Below are positions 16,838 through 24,749 of a stretch of 41,367 bases of DNA, in pieces. How positions within the stretch are numbered: position 1 is the first letter of the stretch; every line of letters starts with the position of its first letter. The position numbers and the translations under genes were made by a program. The notes beneath the pieces were generated by a model that ran no database searches, had not been told where the DNA came from, and saw only the letters and a list, made by a program, of their open reading frames with translations. Location: positions 1 to 41,367 of the forward strand of contig JAHBVV010000042.1 in NCBI GenBank assembly GCA_019637335.1. The letters are read 5' to 3'. Source of the DNA: Candidatus Hydrogenedentota bacterium. GTDB taxonomy: Bacteria; Hydrogenedentota; Hydrogenedentia; Hydrogenedentales; JAEUWI01.

Positions 16838-16875
16838 TTGAACCGCGAATTAACGCGAATGGACACGAATGGAAG
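16838..16875. repeat. Eleven-base-period triple repeat (AACCGCGAATT type)
   Basis: Three imperfect units, ACCGCGAATT / AACGCGAATGG / ACACGAATGG, directly after a run of eight T. It follows the same scaffold as five further elements at 28155-28460, each three near-copies of an A-C-R-C-R-R-A-type unit. It lies in the 455-base gap between fliK and motE, which holds no gene I can support. Confidence 0.65.
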
Positions 16876-17010
16876 AATTGTCGTTCTGCGCTGGGATTCC
16901 GACGCTGTATTCACGGCATCAACGGGCCGTTCGAAATTGCCGTTCACGCTGTCTCAGGCTGGAAGCCTAAGCCACGTTGGCGGGCGTTGAACGTTTGGGG
17001 TGGAAGGGCT

Positions 17011-17185
17011 GGTGGCCGGTTGTACTGGCGGAGTTGGGTTGTTTCACGGCGGGCACACGAATCCGCCTGTGGCGGAATCGCGTGTCACGGGTTTCGTTTC
17101 AGCCGCGGATTGCCGGTTGTACTGTTGGACTGGGGTTGTTTCACGGCGGGCACACGAATCGGCGGCGCGGAATCGCGTGGCACGG
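17011..17185. repeat. Two tandem ~75-80-base direct repeats
   Basis: 17011-17091 and 17111-17185 share CCGGTTGTACTG, then a perfect block of over 24 bases around GTTTCACGGCGGGCACACG, then GGAATCGCGTG and CACGG. They fill most of the gap between motE and fliK. Their function is unknown; a spacer array after motE is all that can be said. Short palindromic debris (for example at 16951-16975) precedes them. Confidence 0.7.
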
Positions 17186-17220
17186 TGTGTGGTTGCCGGG
17201 GTGCGGGCGGCGTGCGGCGG

Positions 17221-17784
17221 CTAGGGGCGGTCGCGCATTTCCTTGAGGACGCGGGCGGCGGTCTCTGTGGCCATGGCGTCGAGGATGTTGCCCCGGGTCT
17301 TGTCCTTGACGTTCAGGAGGATTTCGGCGGCTTCGTTTGTGGGCATGGTTTCGAGCGTTCGGGCGGCGTTTTCGGCGTCCATGCCCTCGATGGTGATCGC
17401 GATTGTTTTCAATTGCGCCTGCCGGTTTTCGGACGCGGCGTCGTAGGATTGGTTTATGCTGTCGTGCAGCGCCTGTAACTCGGCGCGCATCCGATCGAGG
17501 TCGCTTTCCCGCTGTACCAGTTGCTTCTCGCGTTCATCGAGCGCGATACGCCGCGCGTCGAGGTCTTTCTCGCGCTGGTTGAGCTGCCTGGCGAGGGTGT
17601 TCAGGGCCGGGCCGGCCGCTTCCTGGGCCTCGCCGCGCTCGGCCTGGGCCCGGGCGTAGCCTTCGCGGTCGGTTATCGCGAGAACGGCGTCCTGAATGGT
17701 ATACCCGCTCCGCATGAGGACGGCCGCGACGGTGGCGGCAAAGGAAATGACGCCGACGCATGCGAATAGGATTAGTTTGGCCAT
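17221..17784 (-). CDS. MotE-like flagellar protein with MgtE_N-type domain
   Basis: A 187-residue protein anchored by an N-terminal helix (LILFACVGVISFAATVAAVL). A coiled coil (~60-120, rich in Arg/Glu/Asp) leads to a C-terminal MgtE intracellular N-like domain with MDAENAARTLETMPTNEAAE then ILDAMATETAARVLKEM. This build matches the MotE / YlxF / FlbB group found beside fliJ in many flagellar loci, thought to support stator or export-apparatus assembly on the periplasmic or cytoplasmic side. It overlaps the end of fliJ by 13 bases, so the two are coupled. The exact role in this organism cannot be read from sequence. Confidence 0.75.
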   Translation of the reverse strand: MAKLILFACVGVISFAATVAAVLMRSGYTIQDAVLAITDREGYARAQAERGEAQEAAGPALNTLARQLNQREKDLDARRIALDEREKQLVQRESDLDRMRAELQALHDSINQSYDAASENRQAQLKTIAITIEGMDAENAARTLETMPTNEAAEILLNVKDKTRGNILDAMATETAARVLKEMRDRP

Positions 17785-18260
17785 TTCGATACACTTCCCG
17801 GTTCGGTCTCGGGCTCCGGTTCGGCGTTGCGCGCGGCATAGAGGGTTGCGGTTTCGTCGAGAATCTTCTGTTCCATATGCCGGCGGTGCGCCCGGTATGC
17901 GGCGTGGCGCCGGACGTGCAGTTTCTCCGCGACGCGCCTTGACCGTGTCGCGGCTTCGAGTTTACCCAACTCCTCCGTCTCGCGTTGGCGCAGGTCCCGT
18001 ATTTCGGCGTCCTTCCGATCTCGGAGGTGGGCCACGTGCCGCTCGTATTGATAATAGCCCCGGACCTCATCGGCATCAAATTGCGCGCGCATGGTTGCGC
18101 CGGCTTCGTTGAGGGCCGACTGGCGGGCCACTTCCAGCCCGGTGCGTTCGCGGAGGGCCTGCTGTATTGCGCCGCGTATCGCCGCGACGGCCTGCGCCTG
18201 GCGGTTCTCCGCCTGCGAGCGTATTCGCAGGATAACCTTGTATCGGTCCGGATCGCGCAT
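17772..18260 (-). CDS. fliJ: Flagellar export protein FliJ
   Basis: A 162-residue, highly charged, almost wholly α-helical protein predicted to form the antiparallel coiled coil of FliJ. It begins YKVILRIRSQAENRQAQAV, like the usual F-x-x-x-L-x-x-R-x-x-x-E start, and ends in a basic region plus an acidic tail. FliJ is the stalk of the FliI ATPase ring and links it to FlhA. The assignment rests on composition, size and position immediately after fliI (gap of three bases), since FliJ sequences are poorly conserved. Confidence 0.82.
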   Translation of the reverse strand: MRDPDRYKVILRIRSQAENRQAQAVAAIRGAIQQALRERTGLEVARQSALNEAGATMRAQFDADEVRGYYQYERHVAHLRDRKDAEIRDLRQRETEELGKLEAATRSRRVAEKLHVRRHAAYRAHRRHMEQKILDETATLYAARNAEPEPETEPGSVSKWPN

Positions 18261-18263
18261 TTG

Positions 18264-19577
18264 TCAGCGGTTCCTTACCAGTTGTGACAGGCCGTGTACC
18301 GTCTCGGCGAAGGTGGTTGTTTCCTTGAGGCCCTGGCGGAGGAATCGGTTGAACTCCGGCATGGACTGGATGGCGGTGTCCACTTCGCGGCTGCTGCCCG
18401 GCACGTAGGCGCCGATATTGATCAAATCCTCGTTGTCGCGGTAGGCCGCCAGCAGTTCGCGCAGGCGCGCGGCCCAGCGCTGATGGTTGTCGTCACAGAC
18501 TTCGCTCACCACGCGGCTAACACTGCCGAGCACATCGATGGGGGGGTAGTGGCCCCGTCCCGCAAGATCGCGGGAGAGGGCGATGTGCCCGTCGAGGATG
18601 GAGCGCACCGTGTCGCCGACCGGATCGTTCAAGTCATCGGCTTCAACCAGCACGGCGTAGAAGCCGGTGATGCTGCCGGTTTCGGCGTTGCCCGCGCGTT
18701 CTAGCAGGCGGGGGAGCATGGCGTAGACCGAAGGGGGATAGCCGCGGGTGGTGGGCGGCTCGCCGATCGCGAGCCCGACCTCGCGCTGCGCCATGGCCAC
18801 GCGGGTGACGGAGTCCATAATGAGCATGACATTGGCCCCCTGATCGCGAAACCATTCGGCGATGGCCGTTGCGATGAGGGCTCCGTTGAGGCGCAGCAGG
18901 GCGGGTTCGTCGGAGGTGGCGACGACGACGACGGAACGGCGCAGGCCCTCGATGCCGAGGTCGCCCTCGATGAATTCGCGCACCTCGCGCCCGCGTTCGC
19001 CGACGAGCGCGATAACGTTCAGGTCGGCGTTGGTATTCCGTGCGATCATGCCGATGAGCTTGCTCTTGCCGACGCCGCTTCCGGAGAGGATGCCGACGCG
19101 CTGGCCCCGCCCGCAGGTGAGGCAGCCGTCGATGGCGCGGACGCCGGTGGCGATCGGGCTGAGTATGCGCTGGCGCGAGAGCGGCGCGGGCGGATCGCGG
19201 TGCAGCGGGGCCTTCGCTTCGTGGTTGAGGGGGCCCTGGCCATCGATGGGGGACCCGTTGCTCCCGATCACGCGCCCGATCAGCCCGTGGCCCACGGGGG
19301 TGGTATGGGGGGCGTGGGTCGGCCGAACGCGGCATCCCGGGCCGATGCCGCGCATCGTGCCCAGGGGCATGAGGAGGATCCGGTCCTTCCGGAATCCGAC
19401 GACCTCGACGGGCACGGGGGGCGCGCCGTTTTCGGGCTCGACGAAACAGTGATCGCCGATTTGCATCGATGGTCCGGAGGCTTCAATGGCGAGTCCCACG
19501 ACATCGGTGATGCGGCCCGAGGTCACCAGTGGCTCGCAGCCTTCGGCGCGCTGGCGGTAGGGGCTGAGGTCGATCAT
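18264..19577 (-). CDS. fliI: Flagellum-specific export ATPase FliI
   Basis: A 437-residue F1-like ATPase that energises flagellar export with FliH and FliJ. An N-terminal β-barrel leads into the ATPase core, with the P-loop SGSGVGKS at ~165-172, ALVGERGREVREFIEGDLG, the Walker B strand VMLIMDSVTRVAMAQREVGL, and PRLLERAGN. These are type III ATPase signatures. I took the ATG at 19577 (MIDLSPYRQ), preceded by GGAG at the right distance within the end of fliH, over an upstream ATG that overlaps fliH. Confidence 0.95.
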   Translation of the reverse strand: MIDLSPYRQRAEGCEPLVTSGRITDVVGLAIEASGPSMQIGDHCFVEPENGAPPVPVEVVGFRKDRILLMPLGTMRGIGPGCRVRPTHAPHTTPVGHGLIGRVIGSNGSPIDGQGPLNHEAKAPLHRDPPAPLSRQRILSPIATGVRAIDGCLTCGRGQRVGILSGSGVGKSKLIGMIARNTNADLNVIALVGERGREVREFIEGDLGIEGLRRSVVVVATSDEPALLRLNGALIATAIAEWFRDQGANVMLIMDSVTRVAMAQREVGLAIGEPPTTRGYPPSVYAMLPRLLERAGNAETGSITGFYAVLVEADDLNDPVGDTVRSILDGHIALSRDLAGRGHYPPIDVLGSVSRVVSEVCDDNHQRWAARLRELLAAYRDNEDLINIGAYVPGSSREVDTAIQSMPEFNRFLRQGLKETTTFAETVHGLSQLVRNR

Positions 19578-19584
19578 GGCCCGG

Positions 19585-20268
19585 TCACTCCGTAAGGGCA
19601 TCCAGCACCTGGGCGAGCAGCGTTTCGAGGCGCGCGTCCACCTCCATCTCCTCCGAGCGCGCGATACAGCCGCCGGGCTCGACGGCGTCGCTGGCCACCA
19701 CGTGCAGGTTCTCGACGCCGGACACGCTCTCGAGCAGGGTAATCTCGTGCATCCGGATGGCGTCGAAATCCTCGGGGTTGACGAGGAGGGTAACGGTGTA
19801 TTGCCCCGCCAGGCGGCTCAGGGCGCGCCGCGCGGTCTGCTGGACGAGACTTGGGTCGGTGCGGATCTCGCGATCGAGCACGCGCCGGACGAGGAGCTTG
19901 ACCAGGTCGACGACCTGCGGCTCCAGGGTGCTCAGAAAGTCCTCGTGGGCTTCGCGGAGGGACTCGGCGGCGGCTTCCAGGGCCTCGGCGCTTTTGGCGA
20001 TCGACGCGAGAAATCGTTCGCGTCCAGCCTCCGTACCGCGCGCCAGGCCCTCCTGGTACGCCTGCTTCACTTTTTCCTCGGCGTCGAAGCGGGCTGCCTC
20101 CATGATTTCCTGGCGGATCTGTTCCGGGTCGAAGGGCAATTCGACGGCGGTGTCCGGCTCTTCGGGGGGCGCGGGATCGGGGGCCTCGGGGAATTCCTCG
20201 AGGGATTCCCGCCCATAGGGCGTCACGCCGCCCGTTTCCGATCGTATGAATTTGAGCACGCGTGCCAA
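19585..20268 (-). CDS. fliH: Flagellar assembly protein FliH
   Basis: About 227 residues: the negative regulator and peripheral stalk of FliI. A Pro/Glu-rich N-terminus leads to a long helix with a small-residue-rich pattern (QAYQEGLARGTEAGRERF), then a conserved C-terminal FliH domain with LVKLLVRRVLDREI, then ITLLESVSGVENLHVVAS and the closing GGCIARSEEMEVDARLETLL. The start is uncertain. I prefer TTG at 20268 (ARVLKFIRS), which has GGAAAGG at a good distance and gives a typical FliH opening; an ATG at 20334 would overlap fliG by 29 bases. Confidence 0.85.
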   Translation of the reverse strand: MARVLKFIRSETGGVTPYGRESLEEFPEAPDPAPPEEPDTAVELPFDPEQIRQEIMEAARFDAEEKVKQAYQEGLARGTEAGRERFLASIAKSAEALEAAAESLREAHEDFLSTLEPQVVDLVKLLVRRVLDREIRTDPSLVQQTARRALSRLAGQYTVTLLVNPEDFDAIRMHEITLLESVSGVENLHVVASDAVEPGGCIARSEEMEVDARLETLLAQVLDALTE

Positions 20269-20305
20269 AACGTCAACCTTTCCGCGCGGTTTCGTGGCCG
20301 GCGCG

Positions 20306-21307
20306 CTAGACGAGGATCTCGTCGGCGTCGCCACCGCCGCGGCCCGAAATGACTACGTCGCCCGATTCTTCCAGGCGGCGGATGACGGCCACGATCTTCT
20401 GCTGCGCCTCTTCGACATTGCGCATGCGCACCGGGCCCATGAACTCGATTTCTTCCTTGATCATTTCGCGCGCGCGCTCGGACATGTTGCGGTAGACCTT
20501 GTTCGCCACTTCCTCGGTGGAAGCCTTGAGCGCGAGCGCGAGGTCCTTGCTTTCCACTTCGCGCAAGGTCTTCTGGATGCCGGCGTCGTCCACGTAAATG
20601 ATATCGTCGAAAGTGAACATGAGCCGCGCGATTTCGTCGGCCAGTTCCGGGTCGCGCTCCTCGAGGTCCGCCATGATGGTTTTCTCGGTGGCGCGCTCGA
20701 TCATATTGAGGATTTCGGCGACATCCTTCACGCCGCCGGCGAAGGTAAAGCCCTGGCTGAAGACGGCGGCCATCTTCCGCTCCAGGACGCGCTCCACCTC
20801 GCGCACGATCTCGGGCGCGGTGCGGTCCATCGTCGCGATCCGGATGATGACATCGGACTGGACATCGGGCGGCAGGGCCGAGAGGATAATGGAGGAGGTC
20901 GCGGGATTCATGTGCGCGAGAATCAATGAAATCGTCTGCGGGTGCTCGTCCTGGATGAAGCTGCAAATCTGCGAGGGGTCCGCCCGTTTCAGAAATTGAA
21001 AGGGGACCTCCTGCAGGCTGCTCTGGAGGCGGTTGAGCACTTCGAACGCGCGTTCGCTGCCGAAGGACTTCTCCAGCAGGCTCTTGGCGAACTCGATGCC
21101 GCCCTGGGCCACGTAGCGCTTGGCCACCGCCATTTCGTAGAACTCGTCGAGCACGGCGGACTTGCTGTTGGCGTCGACCGTGCCGAGGCTGGAGAGATCG
21201 AGGGTGAGCTGGTCGATCTCGTCGTCCGAAAAGCAATTCAGCACCCGGCTGGCGTTGTCGGGGCCGAGGCAGGCGAGCAGCACAGCCGCCTTCCGGCGCC
21301 CGTCCAT
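20306..21307 (-). CDS. fliG: Flagellar motor switch protein FliG
   Basis: A 333-residue FliG with all three domains. FliG_N begins RRKAAVLLACLGPDNASRVL, the middle domain carries the diagnostic EHPQT motif (~120) in SFIQDEHPQTISLILAHM, and FliG_C has MFTFDDIIYVDDAGIQKTL with the charged torque helix around LALALKAST. It couples the MS ring (FliF) to the stator through MotA. The ATG lacks a strong ribosome-binding site but is the only start that preserves the N-domain. It lies 37 bases after fliF. Confidence 0.95.
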   Translation of the reverse strand: MDGRRKAAVLLACLGPDNASRVLNCFSDDEIDQLTLDLSSLGTVDANSKSAVLDEFYEMAVAKRYVAQGGIEFAKSLLEKSFGSERAFEVLNRLQSSLQEVPFQFLKRADPSQICSFIQDEHPQTISLILAHMNPATSSIILSALPPDVQSDVIIRIATMDRTAPEIVREVERVLERKMAAVFSQGFTFAGGVKDVAEILNMIERATEKTIMADLEERDPELADEIARLMFTFDDIIYVDDAGIQKTLREVESKDLALALKASTEEVANKVYRNMSERAREMIKEEIEFMGPVRMRNVEEAQQKIVAVIRRLEESGDVVISGRGGGDADEILV

Positions 21308-21344
21308 GGCGGCGGGTTCTTTTTTGGGTGGCTGGGCCGTTGTT

Positions 21345-22934
21345 CTACTCCTCGTCTTCTTCCATCATCCAGCTGCGCAGCAGCGCGGCCACGGCCTCGG
21401 GATCTTCCATCGAAAGGCGGGCGATATCGGCCGCGACTTCCTGGCGCCGCATGTCTTCGAGCGTGGCTTCCGGAATTTCCTTGACGGGCTGCTCCATTCT
21501 TTCGTCGGACGGGTAAATGATCGATTTGTTCAGCGCCCAGCGCACGAGGAAGAGGCCGGCGAAGATGGCGGCCAGCAGCAGCGCGGCATTTATCCAGCGC
21601 TGGCGATCGGCGCGCATCTCCGAGGCTTCCCGGTGCTGCAATGCGGCCGCGACGGCGGTCACGCCCGCCGATACGTAGGGGTGATCCGTGATCTGCACGT
21701 CCGCTTCGGCGTTTTCCGAGGCGACGGCGCTCTGGGCGATACTCAGGCAGGCGAGGCGCGTTTTTTCGTCCAGCCCGGTGTACTGGCTGGTTTCGTTTCC
21801 GGCTTCGTCGGTGACGGTCTCGCTTTCGCCCTGCACCACGAGCGCTACCTTATATCGTACCACATTGCCGGGGTCGGTCCGGACCGTCCGGGTTGTCCGG
21901 CTGGGCTCGTGATTCACCAGCGTTTCGCGCATTTCGTCGTTCGTCTGCGTGCCGCCCGGGGCGGCGGCGGCTTCCGGGACGTTCTGGAAGGCGCCGGGGG
22001 CGCCTTCGGGAAGCCGCTCGGTGGAGGTGATGGTCTGGCGCGTGTCGAGTTCGCTCAGGGGCGTGCCCTCGCTCACCAGGCTCTCCATGGTTTCGATTTC
22101 GTCGAAATCGATTTGCGCGCCGACCGTCACGGTCCCATACACGCCCAGGCGGTCAAGCCTTTCCTGGATCTTGCGCTCGATGCGGGACTCCACGGTGTCC
22201 TGGTATTCGATCTTGTCGTTCGCAATCGATGCGAAGCGCGAGTCCGCCGGCAGGTGAAGCGCTTTGCCGTCGGTGGTGGCCACGGTGATATTCCCGGGGT
22301 TGAGGTTCGCCCCGCCCGCGCGGCTCACCATGCTCACGATGAGCTTGGTTTCGAGGGGGGAGACGGGGCGCTTCACGGAAAGGACCACGGTGGCCTCCGA
22401 GGGAATCTGCTCTTCGATGAAGTACTTGTTGTCGGCTTCGCGGATGAAGACGTTGGCGAATTCCACAAAGTCCAGGGAGGAAAGCTGTTTTTCGAGTTCG
22501 CCCTGCACCGCCCGCATGTAGTTGACGTTGTTGAACCACTGGTTGGACATGAAGTCCGGGCTGGTGAAAAGTTCTTCGAATCCGGAAGGTATACTGCGTC
22601 CCACGGGCAGGTTGTTCTGCTCGAGCAGGAGGAGCATGCGGCCGCGATCTTTCGGGAGCACGTGAATCGAGCGGGAGGTTTCGTCGAGCTTGTAGGGCGT
22701 TCGCTGCTCTTCGAGGAGCGCGATGGTTTGCGAAATCTGCTGGGCGCTCAGGTTGTCCGCCAGGGTGATGTAGCGCGTTTCGACGCCGCTGAAGGTGATG
22801 TAGAAAATGGGCGCCGCCACGAGGAGGCCCACGCAGACCAGCATCACCTTCGCGTTGAGGGAGAGCTGCCGCCAGGCATCGCTGACCTGCGCGCCGGTCT
22901 GGCGCATGAAGTCGATAAAATCCGCGAATCGCAT
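21345..22934 (-). CDS. fliF: Flagellar MS-ring protein FliF
   Basis: A 529-residue MS-ring subunit. A first transmembrane helix (~30-50, AKVMLVCVGLLVAAPIFYIT) leads to the YscJ-like ring-building motif domain (~50-220), with QISQTIALLEEQRTPYKLDE and LETKLIVSMVSRAGGANLNP. A second ring domain and linker follow, then a second helix (INAALLLAAIFAGLFLVRWAL) and an acidic C-terminus ending MEEDEE, which binds FliG. The ATG at 22934 (MRFADFIDF) has AGGG upstream; ~62 further upstream codons are low-complexity and not conserved. The 442-base gap to fliE is unusual in an otherwise tight cluster. Confidence 0.94.
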   Translation of the reverse strand: MRFADFIDFMRQTGAQVSDAWRQLSLNAKVMLVCVGLLVAAPIFYITFSGVETRYITLADNLSAQQISQTIALLEEQRTPYKLDETSRSIHVLPKDRGRMLLLLEQNNLPVGRSIPSGFEELFTSPDFMSNQWFNNVNYMRAVQGELEKQLSSLDFVEFANVFIREADNKYFIEEQIPSEATVVLSVKRPVSPLETKLIVSMVSRAGGANLNPGNITVATTDGKALHLPADSRFASIANDKIEYQDTVESRIERKIQERLDRLGVYGTVTVGAQIDFDEIETMESLVSEGTPLSELDTRQTITSTERLPEGAPGAFQNVPEAAAAPGGTQTNDEMRETLVNHEPSRTTRTVRTDPGNVVRYKVALVVQGESETVTDEAGNETSQYTGLDEKTRLACLSIAQSAVASENAEADVQITDHPYVSAGVTAVAAALQHREASEMRADRQRWINAALLLAAIFAGLFLVRWALNKSIIYPSDERMEQPVKEIPEATLEDMRRQEVAADIARLSMEDPEAVAALLRSWMMEEDEE

Positions 22935-23376
22935 TCGTCTACCCTGTTCCTGTCGTTGCGGGCGCGAACCCGCACACCAAACCGCAGCCGCCCGCCCGGG
23001 ATCGCATCCCGCGCGGCGACCTGTTGCGCCTGGCGCCGTCCCCCTGGACGACGGATTAGGAACCCACCCGCGCGATACTGGCCCGCACGGCGGATCGCGT
23101 GAATGGAGACGATACCGCATGGCGTTGCGCGGCGGCTGTTCCCAAGCAGGCCGCCGGCGGCAATGCGGTAGCGTGATTCAAATGTAACCTCCGCGCAACG
23201 GGGCCGGGAATGCTCCCGGGTCCCGAAGTGGGCTTACTGGACCGCCCGGCGTCCCGCCGTGGCGAAAACCCGCATCCGTGCGGCGTGGCGTCCCGTAAAC
23301 ACCAACGGAAGAAGCGGCGGCCGGGTGGGCCGCGCCTCTTCACGAGCATAAACGATTCAAAATGGGGAGCGGCGCG
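22935..23376. other. 442-base gap between fliE and fliF with no gene seen
   Basis: No ORF with a ribosome-binding site or family similarity is visible on either strand. The stretch is GC-rich with several potential stem-loops, for example CCGGGAATGCTCCCGG around 23203-23219. A GGGACGCCGGGC segment on the minus strand faintly recalls a c-di-GMP-I riboswitch, but the rest of the fold is absent. It may hold a 5' leader for a separate fliF-onward transcript; I see no clear promoter. Confidence 0.5.
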
Positions 23377-23697
23377 CTAAATCTGCATCCGCATGATTTC
23401 CTCGTAGGCCGTCATGACCTTGTTCCGGACGGTCATCATGGTCTGGAAGGAGACATCGGCCTTCTCGACGGCGATCATGGCCTCCGAGACATCCTTGATT
23501 TCGCCGGAAACCACCTGTTTGATGGTGGTGTCGGCTTCGTTTTGCAGCTGCCGCACTTCGGTAATGGCGTCGGCGAGAAAGTCCTGGAACGAGCGCGCTT
23601 CCGTCCCGGCGGGCTGGGCCTGCGGGGGGCGCGGCGTACGGGCGCTGATTTCCGGCGGTTGAAGGCCGGCGCCCGGTGTTCTCAAGGGATCAATCAT
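23377..23697 (-). CDS. fliE: Flagellar hook-basal body protein FliE
   Basis: A 106-residue adapter linking the MS ring to the rod. Residues 1-34 are a Pro-rich export region. The conserved part follows: SFQDFLADAITEVRQLQNEA, then VSEAMIAVEKADVSFQTMM and TVRNKVMTAYEEIMRMQI, the standard FliE C-terminus. It follows flgC by 65 bases; flgB-flgC-fliE is the usual order. Confidence 0.93.
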   Translation of the reverse strand: MIDPLRTPGAGLQPPEISARTPRPPQAQPAGTEARSFQDFLADAITEVRQLQNEADTTIKQVVSGEIKDVSEAMIAVEKADVSFQTMMTVRNKVMTAYEEIMRMQI

Positions 23698-23762
23698 GAA
23701 TTCCAGTACTCTCAGTACCTGGCCTATGCCTCAGACAGGAACATCGAAGTCCCTGTGTTCAA

Positions 23763-24185
23763 TTACTGTTGCAGAATTTCCAGCGCCCGCTGCCTCATCT
23801 GGCGCCCGGAAGTGATCACGGCGATGTTGGCTTCGTAGGCCCGCTGCGCCGAGATAAGATTCACCATTTCCACGGCCATGTTGATGTTGGGGTAGGCCAC
23901 CATCCCGTCTTCGTTGGCGTCGGGGTGCTGGGGATCAAACACCATCCGGAAGGGGGAGGTGTCGCGGATAATCCGCTTTACCCGCACGCCGAGCCGCTCC
24001 GGATTGGCGCCCGGGCGGATTTCGTCGCCCCGGAGGATGACGAGTTGCCGCCGGAAGGCGCCGCCCTCGGGGGTTCTTGTCGTTTCGGCGTTGGCGACGT
24101 TGTTGGCGATGATATTCATCCGCGCGCGCTGGGCCCGGAGCCCGCTTGCGGCGATGTCGGTGGCGGAGATTTTGTCAATATTCAT
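23763..24185 (-). CDS. flgC: Flagellar basal-body rod protein FlgC
   Basis: A 140-residue proximal rod subunit. The N-terminal signature is ATDIAASGLRAQRARMNIIA, then NNVANAETTRTPEGGAFRRQ; the middle region is R-D-T-S-P-F-R-M-V-F-D-P-Q-H-P-D-A-N-E-D-G; the C-terminus is NINMAVEMVNLISAQRAYEA then ITSGRQMRQRALEIL. All are standard for FlgC. It starts ten bases after flgB. Confidence 0.95.
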   Translation of the reverse strand: MNIDKISATDIAASGLRAQRARMNIIANNVANAETTRTPEGGAFRRQLVILRGDEIRPGANPERLGVRVKRIIRDTSPFRMVFDPQHPDANEDGMVAYPNINMAVEMVNLISAQRAYEANIAVITSGRQMRQRALEILQQ

Positions 24186-24195
24186 ACCGCCGCTC

Positions 24196-24594
24196 CTACC
24201 GCGCCAGGCTCTGCAACATGGACTTGGTCATTTCAAATTTCTTGCCGAGTAACCGTGCGTAAGTGGTGTACTCACCGGTATTTCGCGACAGTTTCATAAT
24301 CTGATCGTCGAGGTCGACCTTATTGTAGTCATTCTTTGACAAAATTGCAAGACGTTCGAAATCCAGACGGTGCGTTTCGTGGTCGAGATGGCGGGGTCGG
24401 GTCGTGCGGAGGGTGACTCCGCCCCGGCCCTCGACCATGGAACGCAGCGTCCGTTCGAAGTCGAGCTCCGTGGGGGTGTAGTGGGGGGTGTCGACGTTGG
24501 CGATGTTGTTGGCGATGAAGCGGTGGTTCTGCTCCCGCACTTTCATGGCCTGAATCAGCAACGTGCTGGTGTCTACCCCGGCGTACGCACCCAT
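24196..24594 (-). CDS. flgB: Flagellar basal-body rod protein FlgB
   Basis: A 132-residue proximal rod subunit and the first gene of the flagellar cluster. It contains STLLIQAMKVREQNHRFIAN, then NIANVDTPHYTPTELDFERT, and the C-terminal VDLDDQIMKLSRNTGEYTTY with ARLLGKKFEMTKSMLQ. The ATG at 24594 is preceded by GGAG and, about 40 bases upstream, by a σ54-type promoter. A much longer open frame extends upstream through the promoter and antisense to the esterase; I reject that extension. Confidence 0.94.
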   Translation of the reverse strand: MGAYAGVDTSTLLIQAMKVREQNHRFIANNIANVDTPHYTPTELDFERTLRSMVEGRGGVTLRTTRPRHLDHETHRLDFERLAILSKNDYNKVDLDDQIMKLSRNTGEYTTYARLLGKKFEMTKSMLQSLAR

Positions 24595-24634
24595 GGTTTT
24601 CGGTCGCTCCGTTTCGGTTACCTGAGTGTGGAGG

Positions 24635-24650
24635 AGCAAGTTTCGTGCCA
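24635..24650 (-). promoter_or_regulatory. σ54 (RpoN) -24/-12 promoter for the flagellar cluster
   Basis: On the minus strand the bases read TGGCACGAAACTTGCT, a full match to the TGGCACG-N4-TTGCW consensus with GG and GC exactly ten bases apart. Transcription would start near 24623, ~29 bases before the flgB ATG. σ54 control of rod and hook genes with a bacterial enhancer-binding protein (FlgR/FleQ/FlbD type) is established in several phyla. No activator gene is in the window. Confidence 0.85.
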
Positions 24651-24749
24651 GTGGGGTATACGGGCTGGATGTCGCGAATGCCGGGGGTTCTGGCGCGGGA
24701 GGGGGGAGGTGGGGCTTCGGGACCCGGCAAGAATTGCCCCCGTCCGGGC

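Noticed and set aside
16826-16848. Terminator at GGTCGCGACCC followed by eight T
   Set aside because: The inverted repeat has no loop, so it cannot form a stable RNA stem-loop; on the plus strand no gene ends nearby.
23220-23310. c-di-GMP-I riboswitch-like segment on the minus strand upstream of fliF
   Set aside because: Only a GGGACGC core-like piece is present; the tetraloop-receptor and the second helix of the GEMM fold could not be found by eye.
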